Shown here piece by piece: positions 34,853-43,545 of a DNA stretch of 64,000 nt. The notes below the pieces were generated by a model. That model searched no databases. It saw only the letters and a list, made by a program, of their open reading frames with translations, and was not told the DNA's origin. The stretch is from Verrucomicrobiia bacterium (GTDB lineage: Bacteria; Verrucomicrobiota; Verrucomicrobiia; Verrucomicrobiales; Akkermansiaceae): the NCBI GenBank assembly GCA_947462875.1, contig CANHQJ010000004.1, positions 1 through 64,000 on the forward strand. Direction: 5' to 3'. Position numbers and translations under genes: made by a program. The stretch's first letter is position 1. Each line of letters begins with the position of its first letter.

Positions 34853-35796
34853 GGAACCGTGGTGGGGAGGCTGTGATCGGCGTGTACGATGGTGCGCTTG
34901 ATCGTGCGTTTTTTCCATGGTCTCCAGCCTTCGAGCAAGGCGTGAAGGACCATCATGAGAATTAGGGAAATGGGGTAGAAAAGAAACAGTCCCGAGTGGT
35001 CGTGCCAGGTCTTGCGCGCGAATTCCTGGTTGCCGTACTCCGCCATGACGAAGATGGATGCCACTCGCAAGCCGTTGCCGATGATGGACAGGGGAATGGC
35101 CGAGATGAGAAGAAGCCCGCGTTTCCACAAGCTCATCCGAGCCGAGTAAGCCCAGGCAGAGGAAATCATCAGCAGAGCCATCAATGAACGGATGCCGCTG
35201 CACAGTTCATCGACTTCCAGCGGCTTCCAGTTTTTATTTGTGGAAAAAATCGTGGCGCCCGATGAGTAGGTGCCCACGCCACACAGGTCGCAGAGGAATT
35301 TTGCGATCGAGATCGAGATGTTTTGCAGCGGGACGGTTGCCTGTTGGATATCAGGGATGGGAATGCTGAGCCAGATGTAAAATACGGGAAACGCCGTGAG
35401 CAGAAATGTTTTGCGACCGCACAGATACCAGATCAAGCCGGAGATGATGAAGGGAAGCGAGCCGATACCGACACGCCATTGGATGACGCGGTAGGCGAGA
35501 ATGTAAAACAGACAGCCAATGCCCAGTAGGGCGATGCCTTGCCATTCGCCTTTGCCGAGGGAAGAACGGATGTTTTTCCACTGGTACGCAAAGAGCCCGA
35601 TGATAATCAACGGGAAGAACCTGCCGTGCTCGTAGCGGGTTTCCCAGTTCCAACTATCGTATAAAACTCCTAACAGAGATTGCGCACGATCTGGTCCGTA
35701 ACCGGGAATAAGCAGGAAAAAAAGCAGCAGCACCACGGCGCAGCCGAAAAGGGCAAACCAACGACTGGCTGGGTGGATGGTGGTGGTAGATTCCAT
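34849..35796 (-). CDS. xrt: Exosortase
   Basis: A 315-residue integral membrane cysteine protease/transpeptidase of the exosortase/archaeosortase family, which removes C-terminal sorting tails (such as PEP-CTERM) from exported proteins. About eight hydrophobic helices are visible. The catalytic set is clear: Cys199 in VDELCSGIRSL, Arg244 in GNGLRV, and a His in WHDHSG (265 or 267). No protein with a convincing PEP-CTERM-like tail is encoded in the window, so its substrates lie elsewhere. The link with a large exopolysaccharide locus is the classic context for this family. Confidence 0.95.
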   Translation of the reverse strand: MESTTTIHPASRWFALFGCAVVLLLFFLLIPGYGPDRAQSLLGVLYDSWNWETRYEHGRFFPLIIIGLFAYQWKNIRSSLGKGEWQGIALLGIGCLFYILAYRVIQWRVGIGSLPFIISGLIWYLCGRKTFLLTAFPVFYIWLSIPIPDIQQATVPLQNISISIAKFLCDLCGVGTYSSGATIFSTNKNWKPLEVDELCSGIRSLMALLMISSAWAYSARMSLWKRGLLLISAIPLSIIGNGLRVASIFVMAEYGNQEFARKTWHDHSGLFLFYPISLILMMVLHALLEGWRPWKKRTIKRTIVHADHSLPTTVP

Positions 35797-35882
35797 GGCA
35801 GTGGCGTGGTGACGTTGTAGCAGAGCGATGAGTCACCTGCAATCATGAATGCGTGACAAGGGAGTCCGGTATTTCCGAACGA

Positions 35883-36044
35883 TCAGCTTTTGTTTTTGTC
35901 GATGTGCGTGGGCTTTTTCTGATGGCAGTCACAGCCCCCACCGCAGCCTTTGGAGGAAGAGGATTTTTTGGCCAACCACACCAGATAGGCCACGGCGAGA
36001 ATCACCAGAAGCATGGCCAACAAGAACTGGTAGGAGGAGTTCAT
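35883..36044 (-). CDS. FeoB-associated Cys-rich membrane protein
   Basis: A 53-residue protein with one membrane helix (residues 7-25) and a cytoplasmic KGCGGGCDCH cluster followed by HQKKPTH, matching the small FeoB-associated family (PF12669). It overlaps the feoB stop by 4 bases, so it is the third gene of a feoA-feoB-small protein operon. It may bind Fe2+ or act as a FeoC-like accessory; no direct evidence is available. Confidence 0.85.
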   Translation of the reverse strand: MNSSYQFLLAMLLVILAVAYLVWLAKKSSSSKGCGGGCDCHQKKPTHIDKNKS

Positions 36045-37933
36045 GAGAAATGGGAGCCGATTTGATAGGCAACGACGGAGGCGACCCAGGCGAAGACCGT
36101 CATAAACAAAAACTGCCCTACGGCCCATTTCCATGAGCCAGTTTCTCTCGCAACGACGGCGCTGGTGGGCAGGCATTGCAGAGCGTAAATGTAGAACAGC
36201 AGCAGGCTGATGAGCGAGGCCGTGGTGAACATCGGGCGTCCGTCCGGCCACGTGGAGCGCTGCAAATTTTCGCGCAGGGAGGATCGGGTCTGGGATTCCT
36301 CTTCCGCCTCCTCGACGTGATGAACGATCGCCATGGAGGAAACGAACACCTCACGCGCGGCGAATGAAGTGAGAATGGCGGCTCCCGTTTTGCCATCGTG
36401 ACCGAGCGGGCGGAAGAGGGGCTCGATGGACTGGCTGATGCGTCCCATGGCGCTGTGGGCGAGTTGTTCCGCAGGATCGGAGCTGGTGCTTTTCGGATAG
36501 GTCTGCAGCGCCCACAGGATGATCGAGATGGCCAAAATAATCGTGCCGGCATTTTTCACAAACGCCCAGGCACGGTCCGTGATGTGGCGGAAAATGTACG
36601 ACCACTGCGGCTTGTGATAGGGCGGCAGCTCGATCATGAAATGATGCTTCTGCGGGTCCGGGCCGAGTTTTTTGCGCAATACTTTTGCCACCAGAAATGC
36701 CGTGAGCGTGCCGACCGCATACAGCGCCGTCATCACCAGCGCCTGCCTCGTGCTGCCGCCCTCCGGTTCATGCAACAACAGGGGCACTAACAACAAATAT
36801 ACCGGAAGGCGCGCCGAGCACGACATCCAGGGTGCCACGAAAATCGTGACCAAGCGCTCCTTCGCGGAGTCGATCGTGCGCGTGGCCATGATGCCTGGAA
36901 TAGCGCAGGCGTAGGAACTGAGGAGCGGCAGGAAGGCCTTGCCGGAGAGTCCCACGCGCGACATGAATCCGTCCATCAGAAACGCCGCCCGCGCCATGTA
37001 GCCGGAGCTTTCCAGCAGCCCGATCAGGAAAAACAACATCACGATCTGCGGCAGGAAAACGAGCACGCTGCCCACGCCGCCGATGATCCCCTGCGTCAGC
37101 AAATCGTTCAGGTCACCTGCCGCCATCGATGTGGAAACCTTCGCTTGCAGCCATTCCTGCCCCGCCTCCAGCCAACCCATGGGCGTTTCGGAAAAACGGA
37201 AAATCGTCCAGAAAAGCACGAACATCGTTACCAATAAGATCAGCCATCCGAAAAAAGGATGCAGCAGCACCTGATCGATGCGGTCGGACATCGCCACCTG
37301 CGCGGCATCCGGCCGGCGCGCGGCGATGGCGCAGGTGTCCTGGATGTATTTCACGCGCGCGAGGTGTTTCTCTTCCTCGCTCATGCCCGCTTGCAGCCAG
37401 ACGGCGGAGGCGGCGTGCGGCAGTGGGCGGCGCAGCGATTGTTTCAGCTCGATCAGCCCCTTGCCACCGTTCGCTTGCAAGGGCACCACTGCGATGCCCA
37501 ATTGCTCGGCCAGCAAGGCCGGATCCAGGCGGATGCCATTGCGCTCGGCAATGTCGATCATGTTCAGCGCCAGCACCATCGGGTGACCGAGCTCGATCAA
37601 CTCCAGGGTCAACATCAGATGCCGCTCCAGCGCGGATGCATCCACGACATTGACGATCAATTCCGGCACCGGTTCCTCCGCATCGCGCCCCATCAAGATC
37701 CGCGTGGCGATTTGCTGATCGGGCGATTCTCCGCCGAGACCGTAGCAACCCGGCAGATCCAGCACCCGCACCTTGCGTCCGTGTGGGGTGAAAAATTGCC
37801 CCGACTTCTTCTCGATGGTGACGCCCGAGTAGTTGCCCACTTTTTGGTTTCCCCCCGTCAGCGCATTGAAAAGAGTGGTCTTTCCCACATTGGGATTACC
37901 GGCGAGTGCCACTGTATCCATCGTGTCTGACAT
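36041..37933 (-). CDS. feoB: Ferrous iron transport protein B
   Basis: Inner-membrane Fe2+ transporter with an N-terminal GTPase domain: G1 GNPNVGKT (residues 12-19), GVTIEKKSG, G3 DLPGCYGL and G4 NMID. Two Gate domains follow (VGSVLVFLPQIVMLFFLIGLLESSGYMAR region and the FAAREVFVSS block) with about ten membrane helices. At 630 residues it is on the short side of the family but has all core regions. It lies 13 bases after feoA and overlaps the downstream Cys-rich gene. Confidence 0.96.
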   Translation of the reverse strand: MSDTMDTVALAGNPNVGKTTLFNALTGGNQKVGNYSGVTIEKKSGQFFTPHGRKVRVLDLPGCYGLGGESPDQQIATRILMGRDAEEPVPELIVNVVDASALERHLMLTLELIELGHPMVLALNMIDIAERNGIRLDPALLAEQLGIAVVPLQANGGKGLIELKQSLRRPLPHAASAVWLQAGMSEEEKHLARVKYIQDTCAIAARRPDAAQVAMSDRIDQVLLHPFFGWLILLVTMFVLFWTIFRFSETPMGWLEAGQEWLQAKVSTSMAAGDLNDLLTQGIIGGVGSVLVFLPQIVMLFFLIGLLESSGYMARAAFLMDGFMSRVGLSGKAFLPLLSSYACAIPGIMATRTIDSAKERLVTIFVAPWMSCSARLPVYLLLVPLLLHEPEGGSTRQALVMTALYAVGTLTAFLVAKVLRKKLGPDPQKHHFMIELPPYHKPQWSYIFRHITDRAWAFVKNAGTIILAISIILWALQTYPKSTSSDPAEQLAHSAMGRISQSIEPLFRPLGHDGKTGAAILTSFAAREVFVSSMAIVHHVEEAEEESQTRSSLRENLQRSTWPDGRPMFTTASLISLLLFYIYALQCLPTSAVVARETGSWKWAVGQFLFMTVFAWVASVVAYQIGSHFS

Positions 37934-37946
37934 CGCTTATAATGTG

Positions 37947-38207
37947 TTAGGCGGTGGCTTGCCCGATGATTTGATGCGCCAGCTCGCGCGAGAGCGCCAT
38001 TTTCGTGCCGCATACCGTGCAGAGCATGTTGCGCCCGTCGGTGATTTTTTTCACCCGCATGCTTTCACAAAATCCCATCTGCCGCAGGCGCTCGCACGCA
38101 GGTCCATTGAGGAAACGAATGTGGAACTCACAACCAACCTTTGCCTGCTCCAGCGAGATCAGCGAATCCTGCTGCAAGGTCTGGGCGATGGTTTGTGGAG
38201 TCGGCAC
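37947..38207 (-). CDS. feoA: FeoA family protein
   Basis: A small SH3-like cytoplasmic partner of FeoB (PF04023): SLISLEQAKVGCEFHIRFLNG, then LRQMGFCESMRVKKITDG and CTVCGTKMALSRELAHQIIGQ. I use GTG 38207, giving 86 residues (MPTPQTIAQTL), close to the usual 75-90. A longer form from TTG 38273 is possible, and neither has a strong ribosome binding site. The gene is divergent from purH across a 186-base gap that contains the promoters of both; I cannot mark them with confidence. Confidence 0.9.
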   Translation of the reverse strand: MPTPQTIAQTLQQDSLISLEQAKVGCEFHIRFLNGPACERLRQMGFCESMRVKKITDGRNMLCTVCGTKMALSRELAHQIIGQATA

Positions 38208-38393
38208 AGCGGAAAGATAGCTTATTGAGATTGATTTGCAATAGCGGAAAAGAGAAATTTTCGAGCGTCGCAAAAGCCATGATCACTGGCTCGGCAGGCG
38301 GTGAACGAAAATAGGAGCTTGCCGATCGCGCCTCAGTGGGCTACTTCGCTCTCGCCGCAGCCATTCGGTTGCCGGCGGACAACCACCCATCTT

Positions 38394-39935
38394 ATGGCCA
38401 TCAAACGCGCGTTATTATCGGTATCGGACAAGTCGGGCTTGATCGAATTTGCTCAAGGTCTTCACGGCTTCGGCGTCGAACTCCTCTCCACCGGCGGCAC
38501 CGCCAAGTCCCTGCGCGAGGTCGGGCTCCCCGTCATCGATGTCGCCGACTACACCGGCGCACCCGAACTTTTCGAGGGCCGCGTGAAAACTCTCCACCCG
38601 AAAGTCCACGGTGGCCTCCTGCAAAAACGCGACGATGCCGAGCACCAGGCCCAGGCCGCCGAGCACGCCATCCCCACCATCGACCTCGTGGTCGTCAATC
38701 TCTATCCTTTTGAGCAAACCATCCAACGCGAAGGCGTGACATTGGAAGAAGCCATCGAAAACATCGACATCGGCGGCCCCTCGATGCTGCGCAGTGCTTC
38801 GAAAAACTACGCCAGCGTCACCGTCGTCACCGACCCGAAGGACTACCCGCGCGTGCTGGAGCAAATGGTGGAAAACGGTGGTGACACCACCTTGCCCCTG
38901 CGCGAGGAATTGGCCGTGAAAGTATTTCTCCGTACCTCGCAGTACGATGCCGCCATCACCAACTACCTCGGCAAGTGCAAAAACGGCACCCGCTGCCACC
39001 TCACCATCAGCCTGCCGCTCGATCAGGAACTCCGCTACGGCGACAACCCGCACCAAAAAGCCGCACTCTACGGCGATTTCGGCTCCTGCTTCACGCAAAT
39101 CCAGGGCAAGGAACTCAGCTACACCAACGTGCTCGACATCGAGGCCGCCGCCGATCTTATCCTCGATTTCCGCCGTCCCACCGTCGGCATCCTCAAGCAC
39201 ACCAATCCCTGCGGCGTCGGTCAGGACGATGAAGACCTGCGCGCCGCTTGGCAGAAAGCGTTCGAGACCGACCGCCAGGCACCCTTCGGCGGCGTCATCG
39301 TCGTCAACCGCCCGCTCACCGAGGCCCTCGCCCGCGTGATCTCGGAAATTTTCACCGATGTCATCATCGCGCCCGATTTCGAAGCCGGAGCCCGCGCCCT
39401 GTTGCAGAAGAAAAAAAATCTGCGCATCATGAAAATGAACGAGGCCTACCTCAAAGCGAAAACTGATCCTCTCATTCGCTCCTGCCCCGGCGGCATCATG
39501 GTCATGGACCGCGACCACACCGCGCTCGGTCTCGATAATCTGGAAGAAAAAGTCGTCACCAAACGCCCGCCGACGCAGGAAGAACTCCGTGCCATGCGCT
39601 TCGCCTGGCGCATCGTGAAACACGTCAAGTCCAACGCCATCGTCTATGCGACATCGGATCGCACGCTCGGCATCGGTGCCGGACAAATGAGCCGCATCGA
39701 CAGCTCGCGCATCGCCGTCTGGAAAGCCAAAGAAGCCGGTCTCGATCTCAAAGGCTCCGTCATCGCCTCCGATGCCATGTTCCCCTTCGCCGATGGCCTG
39801 CAAACCGCCATCGATGCCGGCGTCACCGCCTGCATCCAACCCGGCGGCTCCATGCGCGATGAAGAAGTCATCGCCGCCGCCGATGCCGCAGGAATCGCCA
39901 TGGTCTTCACCGGCCACCGCCATTTCAGGCATTGA
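38394..39935 (+). CDS. purH: Bifunctional AICAR transformylase/IMP cyclohydrolase
   Basis: Catalyses the last two steps of de novo purine synthesis, AICAR to FAICAR to IMP. The N-terminal MGS-like cyclohydrolase domain reads [25 protein letters not shown], and [13 protein letters not shown]. The C-terminal AICARFT domain has [24 protein letters not shown], and [10 protein letters not shown]. The 513 residues are standard. I start at ATG 38394 ([15 protein letters not shown]); upstream in-frame codons from 38301 have no similarity. The gene stands alone, with two hairpins after it. Confidence 0.97.
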   Translation: MAIKRALLSVSDKSGLIEFAQGLHGFGVELLSTGGTAKSLREVGLPVIDVADYTGAPELFEGRVKTLHPKVHGGLLQKRDDAEHQAQAAEHAIPTIDLVVVNLYPFEQTIQREGVTLEEAIENIDIGGPSMLRSASKNYASVTVVTDPKDYPRVLEQMVENGGDTTLPLREELAVKVFLRTSQYDAAITNYLGKCKNGTRCHLTISLPLDQELRYGDNPHQKAALYGDFGSCFTQIQGKELSYTNVLDIEAAADLILDFRRPTVGILKHTNPCGVGQDDEDLRAAWQKAFETDRQAPFGGVIVVNRPLTEALARVISEIFTDVIIAPDFEAGARALLQKKKNLRIMKMNEAYLKAKTDPLIRSCPGGIMVMDRDHTALGLDNLEEKVVTKRPPTQEELRAMRFAWRIVKHVKSNAIVYATSDRTLGIGAGQMSRIDSSRIAVWKAKEAGLDLKGSVIASDAMFPFADGLQTAIDAGVTACIQPGGSMRDEEVIAAADAAGIAMVFTGHRHFRH

Positions 39936-39941
39936 CGGCAA

Positions 39942-39969
39942 TATGGAGAAGGGGATTGCATCCCCTTTT
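39942..39969 (+). terminator. Hairpin after purH; second copy of the TATGGAGAAGGG repeat
   Basis: The perfect 8-bp stem AAGGGGAT/ATCCCCTT (39949-39956 with 39960-39967) and TGC loop are followed by a short T-run, 7 bases after the purH stop. It could terminate purH weakly. The block is a near copy of 5917-5942, so it is also a dispersed repeat. Confidence 0.6.
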
Positions 39970-40001
39970 GCGGAGGACAAGGAACCCATTTCGCCGGGTT
40001 T

Positions 40002-40022
40002 GAAGGGAATCCAACTCCCTTC
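40002..40022. terminator. Hairpin between convergent purH and coaX
   Basis: The stem GAAGGGA / TCCCTTC (40002-40008 with 40016-40022) has a 7-base loop and sits 8 bases beyond the coaX stop (minus strand). It may end transcription from the minus strand or both strands. No strong T-run is present. Confidence 0.45.
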
Positions 40023-40030
40023 TCCTTATT

Positions 40031-40765
40031 TCACAAATTCTCCACTGCCAAAAAACGCAGACCTTCCATTGTGATGGAGGGATCCACGTGATGAATCTCG
40101 GTGACTCCCTTTGCGATTAAAGCGGCATCGCCTCCTGTAGCGATGATCGTCGCGTCCTCGCCGATTTCTCTGGTGAGCTGGGCGAGGATTTCTTTGACCA
40201 GGCCACGATAGCCGTAAATCGCTCCCGCGAGCATCGCTTCCTGCGTGGATTTTCCGATCGCGTGCTCTGGCTCGGCGAGTTCGATCAGGGGAAGAAGTGC
40301 CGTCTTGCGGTGGAGATATTCATTCATCGATCCCAGGCCCGGCGCGATCACGCCACCGCAGTAGGCGGGCGCTGCCGATATGACATCGAAGGTAACAGCG
40401 GTACCGAAATCGATGACGATGGCCGGCACGGGATAGCGCTGCACCACGCCCACGGCATTGGCGAGACGGTCGGCACCGATTTGTTTTGGCAGGGGATAGT
40501 CGATACCCAGCGGCATGTTGCTTTCACAGCTGACCTGGTGAAAGGGCAAGGCTGGCGCGAACGCATCGCGCAAGAAAAGAGCTTTTTCCGGCACCACGGA
40601 GCAGAGGAGAATGGCATCAAAGGAAACATCCCGCGTCAATTCCCGCACGGATTGCACAGAGACATCGCACGTCGGCAGCCACTGTTGCCAATCTAACAAA
40701 ACATCCTGTTGCGCCAGTCGGAACTTGGTGCGGGTGTTGGAATTATCGATGAGCAGGTAGGTCAT
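40031..40765 (-). CDS. coaX: Type III pantothenate kinase
   Basis: Phosphorylates pantothenate in the first step of coenzyme A synthesis. The ASKHA-fold motifs are visible: LLIDNSNTRTKF (phosphate 1), the GADRLANAVG block, VIDFGTAVTFDVI (phosphate 2) and GGVIAPGLGSM, with ATGGDA near the C-terminus. The 244 residues match the family. I start at ATG 40765, one base after the stop of the preceding small gene; the longer open frame lies within that gene. Confidence 0.94.
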   Translation of the reverse strand: MTYLLIDNSNTRTKFRLAQQDVLLDWQQWLPTCDVSVQSVRELTRDVSFDAILLCSVVPEKALFLRDAFAPALPFHQVSCESNMPLGIDYPLPKQIGADRLANAVGVVQRYPVPAIVIDFGTAVTFDVISAAPAYCGGVIAPGLGSMNEYLHRKTALLPLIELAEPEHAIGKSTQEAMLAGAIYGYRGLVKEILAQLTREIGEDATIIATGGDAALIAKGVTEIHHVDPSITMEGLRFLAVENL

Positions 40766-40766
40766 G

Positions 40767-41192
40767 TTACCAATGGGGTTGATGAAAGGTGCGGCTTTCG
40801 CCGTTATCGAGATTGATGGCACCGCCTTCCTTGATGAGCAGGGTTTCGGTCGGCAGCGAAAGGTTCCATGTGCTATCCAGTTCCGCCCACTCCAGCCAGT
40901 AGCGGAGTTGACAGGTTTTGCCATCGGCGCTGATGCGTGCATCGGCCAGTTCTTTCTGGGTCTGCGCGGCATTCACCAAACGGCTGAGCGGTGGCGAAGG
41001 AATGGTGTCGAGCGATCGGTTGCTGAGTTCAATGTCAATCCACGCAAAGTCTTGATCTCTCCGCACGCTGACCGCCTCTACTTGCCAGGGAGATTGATTG
41101 CCCAACTCATAGGGACGCCCCCACTGCCAAGCCGTCCACAGGCCGCTGACGAGCAGCAAAAGAATCAGCAAGCGGGTCAAGTGTCTGTGCAC
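40767..41192 (-). CDS. Membrane-anchored protein of unknown function
   Basis: About 141 residues from GTG 41192: a short basic start, one strong hydrophobic helix (LLILLLLVSGLWTAW), then a beta-rich exported domain (VSVRRDQDFAWIDIELSNRSLD, CQLRYWLEWAELDSTWNLSLP). I recognise no family. Its stop codon is one base from the coaX start, so the two are probably co-translated. The start codon is uncertain, as the frame is open to 41270. Confidence 0.6.
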   Translation of the reverse strand: MHRHLTRLLILLLLVSGLWTAWQWGRPYELGNQSPWQVEAVSVRRDQDFAWIDIELSNRSLDTIPSPPLSRLVNAAQTQKELADARISADGKTCQLRYWLEWAELDSTWNLSLPTETLLIKEGGAINLDNGESRTFHQPHW

Positions 41193-41294
41193 GTGCTCAT
41201 CTGATGCGCGATCGTGCTGCGATTGCAAACAAAAAAGCGCAACAGCATGAAGCCGAGTAGCCGTCCGCACCCTCTGGCCACTTGGGTATTGGCC

Positions 41295-42593
41295 TTACTC
41301 CGGAGATTGGAGGCGTTTCCAAGTCTGATCGATGGCGGCACGTAATATCCATGCCTGGTCACGGGTGGATTGGGTGGCTCTGGCTTCTGTAAGCGCCTTG
41401 ACCAGAATATTTTGTGATTCTTCTGGAACACTTTTCATGGTTCTCAGAGCTTCAATCGTGACCTCGTAGATGGCAGCGCAACCATCAAAATCACCCTCGT
41501 TAAACACGGGTACACCGCGATCAATCGCCAATTCGATCAATTGCGTGGCGCTGAGTTTTTTCATTTCCTTGCTCTGAGGCAGCAACACCTGATCGATGGC
41601 ATGAATGATTCCGTTAGAAGCCATGATGTCCGCGTTCAACAGTGTGGCCTTGCCGATCAGCACGCGTCCTTCGGCAAACTGAAAGGAAATTTTTGAACCC
41701 TGGAGGGAATCTGCTTCGCGAGCTTCGAGCGCTTTGGCAAGTGTCACTTTGCCCGCAATCACATGGTTTTTCAGAATGGCGATCAATTGATTGCGATTTT
41801 CTGGTTTCAGCAACGATTCCACTGTGCCAGCGGGTAGTTTGGCAAAAGCATCATCGGTGGGTGCGAGGACGGTGAAGGGTCCTTCTCCGGAGAGAACGCC
41901 GCCAAGATCGGCAGCGGTAGCAGCGGCGAGAAGTGTGGTAAAATTTCCTGCCGCCTTGGCGACATCGACAATCGTTTCTCCTTCGACTGCTTTGCTTGAT
42001 TCTTTAGCGGAAGTGGCACTCACCGATTTGATTTCCAGAGAAAACTCGCCCTCTTTTTTGTCGGCTATGGTAAAGCCAATCGAGTTGATCGAGTTCGGCT
42101 TGATCGGACCAGCAGGAAGTTCGCGACCGAAGGCTTGCAGCTTGAAATCTTTGAAGGGAATGGTCGTTTCTTGCCATTCACCCGCTTTGGTGGCGAGGTA
42201 GGCACGGTAAGAACTGGCCGCCATTTGATCGTCCGAGCGCAAGTCCACCCAGTAGGTCCGTCCATCGCCCCGGGCTTGGATGGTGATCGCGGAAGTGCCG
42301 TTCAATCCGAGCTCACTTGGTTTCATGCGAATCGAAGCAAAACCACCATTGTTAGCGAGCGAAAGTTCTCCACGGAAAAGCAGAGTATCTTCCTCTGATC
42401 TTGCAAATCCGCCCTTGGATACACCGCCCATCACACCATCGTTCACGGATGTCCAGAGTTTCAGAGATTCATCGCCCTTGAATGTGGCGATCGTTTTGTC
42501 TTCGCCGAAAACGGAGCCTTGCCCACAGAGCATCGCGATGACAAGCGGCGCGAGGGAAAAGCGATGAAATAACTGGTTGTGGTTCGATTTCAT
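41295..42593 (-). CDS. Secreted CIA30-fasciclin protein
   Basis: A 432-residue exported protein. The signal peptide covers residues 1-30 (APLVIAMLCGQGSVFG). Residues 32-185 form a CIA30/NADH-dehydrogenase-intermediate-associated-like beta domain (WTSVNDGVMGGVSKGGF, WVDLRSDDQMAASSYRAYLATK). Residues 205-340 form a fasciclin FAS1 domain with both hallmark boxes (GPFTVLAPTDDAFAKLPAGT and ADIMASNGIIHAIDQVLLP). The tail of about 85 residues is helical. FAS1 domains mediate adhesion, so a surface role is likely. I start at ATG 42593; upstream in-frame codons are rejected because the signal peptide would be displaced. Confidence 0.87.
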   Translation of the reverse strand: MKSNHNQLFHRFSLAPLVIAMLCGQGSVFGEDKTIATFKGDESLKLWTSVNDGVMGGVSKGGFARSEEDTLLFRGELSLANNGGFASIRMKPSELGLNGTSAITIQARGDGRTYWVDLRSDDQMAASSYRAYLATKAGEWQETTIPFKDFKLQAFGRELPAGPIKPNSINSIGFTIADKKEGEFSLEIKSVSATSAKESSKAVEGETIVDVAKAAGNFTTLLAAATAADLGGVLSGEGPFTVLAPTDDAFAKLPAGTVESLLKPENRNQLIAILKNHVIAGKVTLAKALEAREADSLQGSKISFQFAEGRVLIGKATLLNADIMASNGIIHAIDQVLLPQSKEMKKLSATQLIELAIDRGVPVFNEGDFDGCAAIYEVTIEALRTMKSVPEESQNILVKALTEARATQSTRDQAWILRAAIDQTWKRLQSPE

Positions 42594-42804
42594 GGAGTGA
42601 ATGATTTTTACTGTGATGGTGAATCGGTTTTTCCTCAGGCGAAAATTCCATCGCAAGGTGCATGCGAATCCTCAAAAATCAAAAAAAGAATCCATATGGG
42701 CCACGAATCATCGTCAGAAAGCAGTCAATGCCGCCAAATAAAAAGCCGATACGTAGCATTTCATTGTCTTTACGAATCAACTCGCGGGTGCTAAGAATCC
42801 GTTT

Positions 42805-43299
42805 ATGTCAGACAGCCTATTAGGACGCAGCCTGTTGTGGGAGACCATTCTGCAGAAGGAAACCTATCCCATTTTCCGACTCACCTACCTGAGTCAGCCC
42901 GCCAAGCCGTTCACGGATGAGGATTTTGATGACATCGAGAGCAAATCGATCGCCGCCAACAACGCGCGCGATGTGACGGGGCTTCTCATCGTTCACGATG
43001 ACCGCATCTTGCAGATCCTGGAAGGGCGTGAAGCTGCCGTGCGCGAGCTGTATGCGAAGATCGAGGCGGATCGCCGTCACACCATCACCAAGCTGGTCTC
43101 GACAGTGGAAGACGAGGAGCGCTTGCTTCTCACCTGGAGCATGGTTGTGCGGAAAATGACCGGCATCCCCGAGGAAATATCGGCGCAATACATCCAGCTC
43201 TACGACGAGTTACTGCAAGCCGAAGGGGAGAGTGAGATCACGATCGATCACATCGATCTATGCAAGGTCATTTCCCTGTTCGGATCTCTGCCGGTGTGA
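42805..43299 (+). CDS. BLUF-domain blue-light sensor
   Basis: A 164-residue FAD-binding photoreceptor domain with no attached output domain. Key residues are in place: Tyr28 in RLTYLSQP, Asn53 in the ANNARDVTGLL block, Gln70 in RILQILEG, and Trp111/Met113 in LTWSM. Tyr and Gln form the light-switched hydrogen-bond network. About 60 residues after the core could be the usual C-terminal helices. It is alone between divergent and convergent genes, so its partner is unknown. The 211-base gap upstream (42594-42804) shows nothing I can define. Confidence 0.92.
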   Translation: MSDSLLGRSLLWETILQKETYPIFRLTYLSQPAKPFTDEDFDDIESKSIAANNARDVTGLLIVHDDRILQILEGREAAVRELYAKIEADRRHTITKLVSTVEDEERLLLTWSMVVRKMTGIPEEISAQYIQLYDELLQAEGESEITIDHIDLCKVISLFGSLPV

Positions 43300-43320
43300 T
43301 TCCCGCGAACCGTCACCTCG

Positions 43321-43347
43321 GAATAAAAAAGGGAGCCCGGAGGCTCC
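43321..43347 (-). terminator. Rho-independent terminator of tRNA-Tyr
   Basis: On the minus strand the stem GGGAGCC/GGCTCCC closes a TCCG loop (a stable UNCG-type tetraloop) and is followed by TTTTTTATT. It lies 19 bases past the tRNA 3' end. On the plus strand it follows the BLUF gene and could also slow readthrough there. Confidence 0.93.
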
Positions 43348-43365
43348 CTAATTGTTGTCACTGAA

Positions 43366-43452
43366 ATGGTGGGCAGAGATGGATTCGAACCAACGTAGGC
43401 GCAAGCCAGCAGATTTACAGTCTGCCCCCTTTAGCCACTCGGGCATCTACCC
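43366..43452 (-). tRNA. tRNA-Tyr (GTA)
   Basis: An 87-nt class II tRNA with encoded CCA. The acceptor stem GGGTAGA pairs with TCTGCCC (one G-T pair). The anticodon loop CTGTAAA gives anticodon GTA, and a long variable arm (CTGGCTTGCGCC) identifies it as tyrosine-type. The T arm holds GGTTCGAATCC; one T-T mismatch is seen in the T stem. A clear terminator follows. Confidence 0.96.
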
Positions 43453-43545
43453 CTTATTTCGGTGGACGGCGAAAGTAATCTGAGCCAGCGAACTTTGGCA
43501 AGTGGAAAAATCGCTTTTCCTCAAAAAATCTCGCTTCGTCTTGAT

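Noticed and set aside
38415-39989. Long open frame antisense to purH (about 520 codons)
   Set aside because: It mirrors the codon bias of purH, has no recognisable domain and fully overlaps a certain gene. Similar antisense frames over the 3132-4283, 7025-8026 and 58647-59876 regions were rejected for the same reason.
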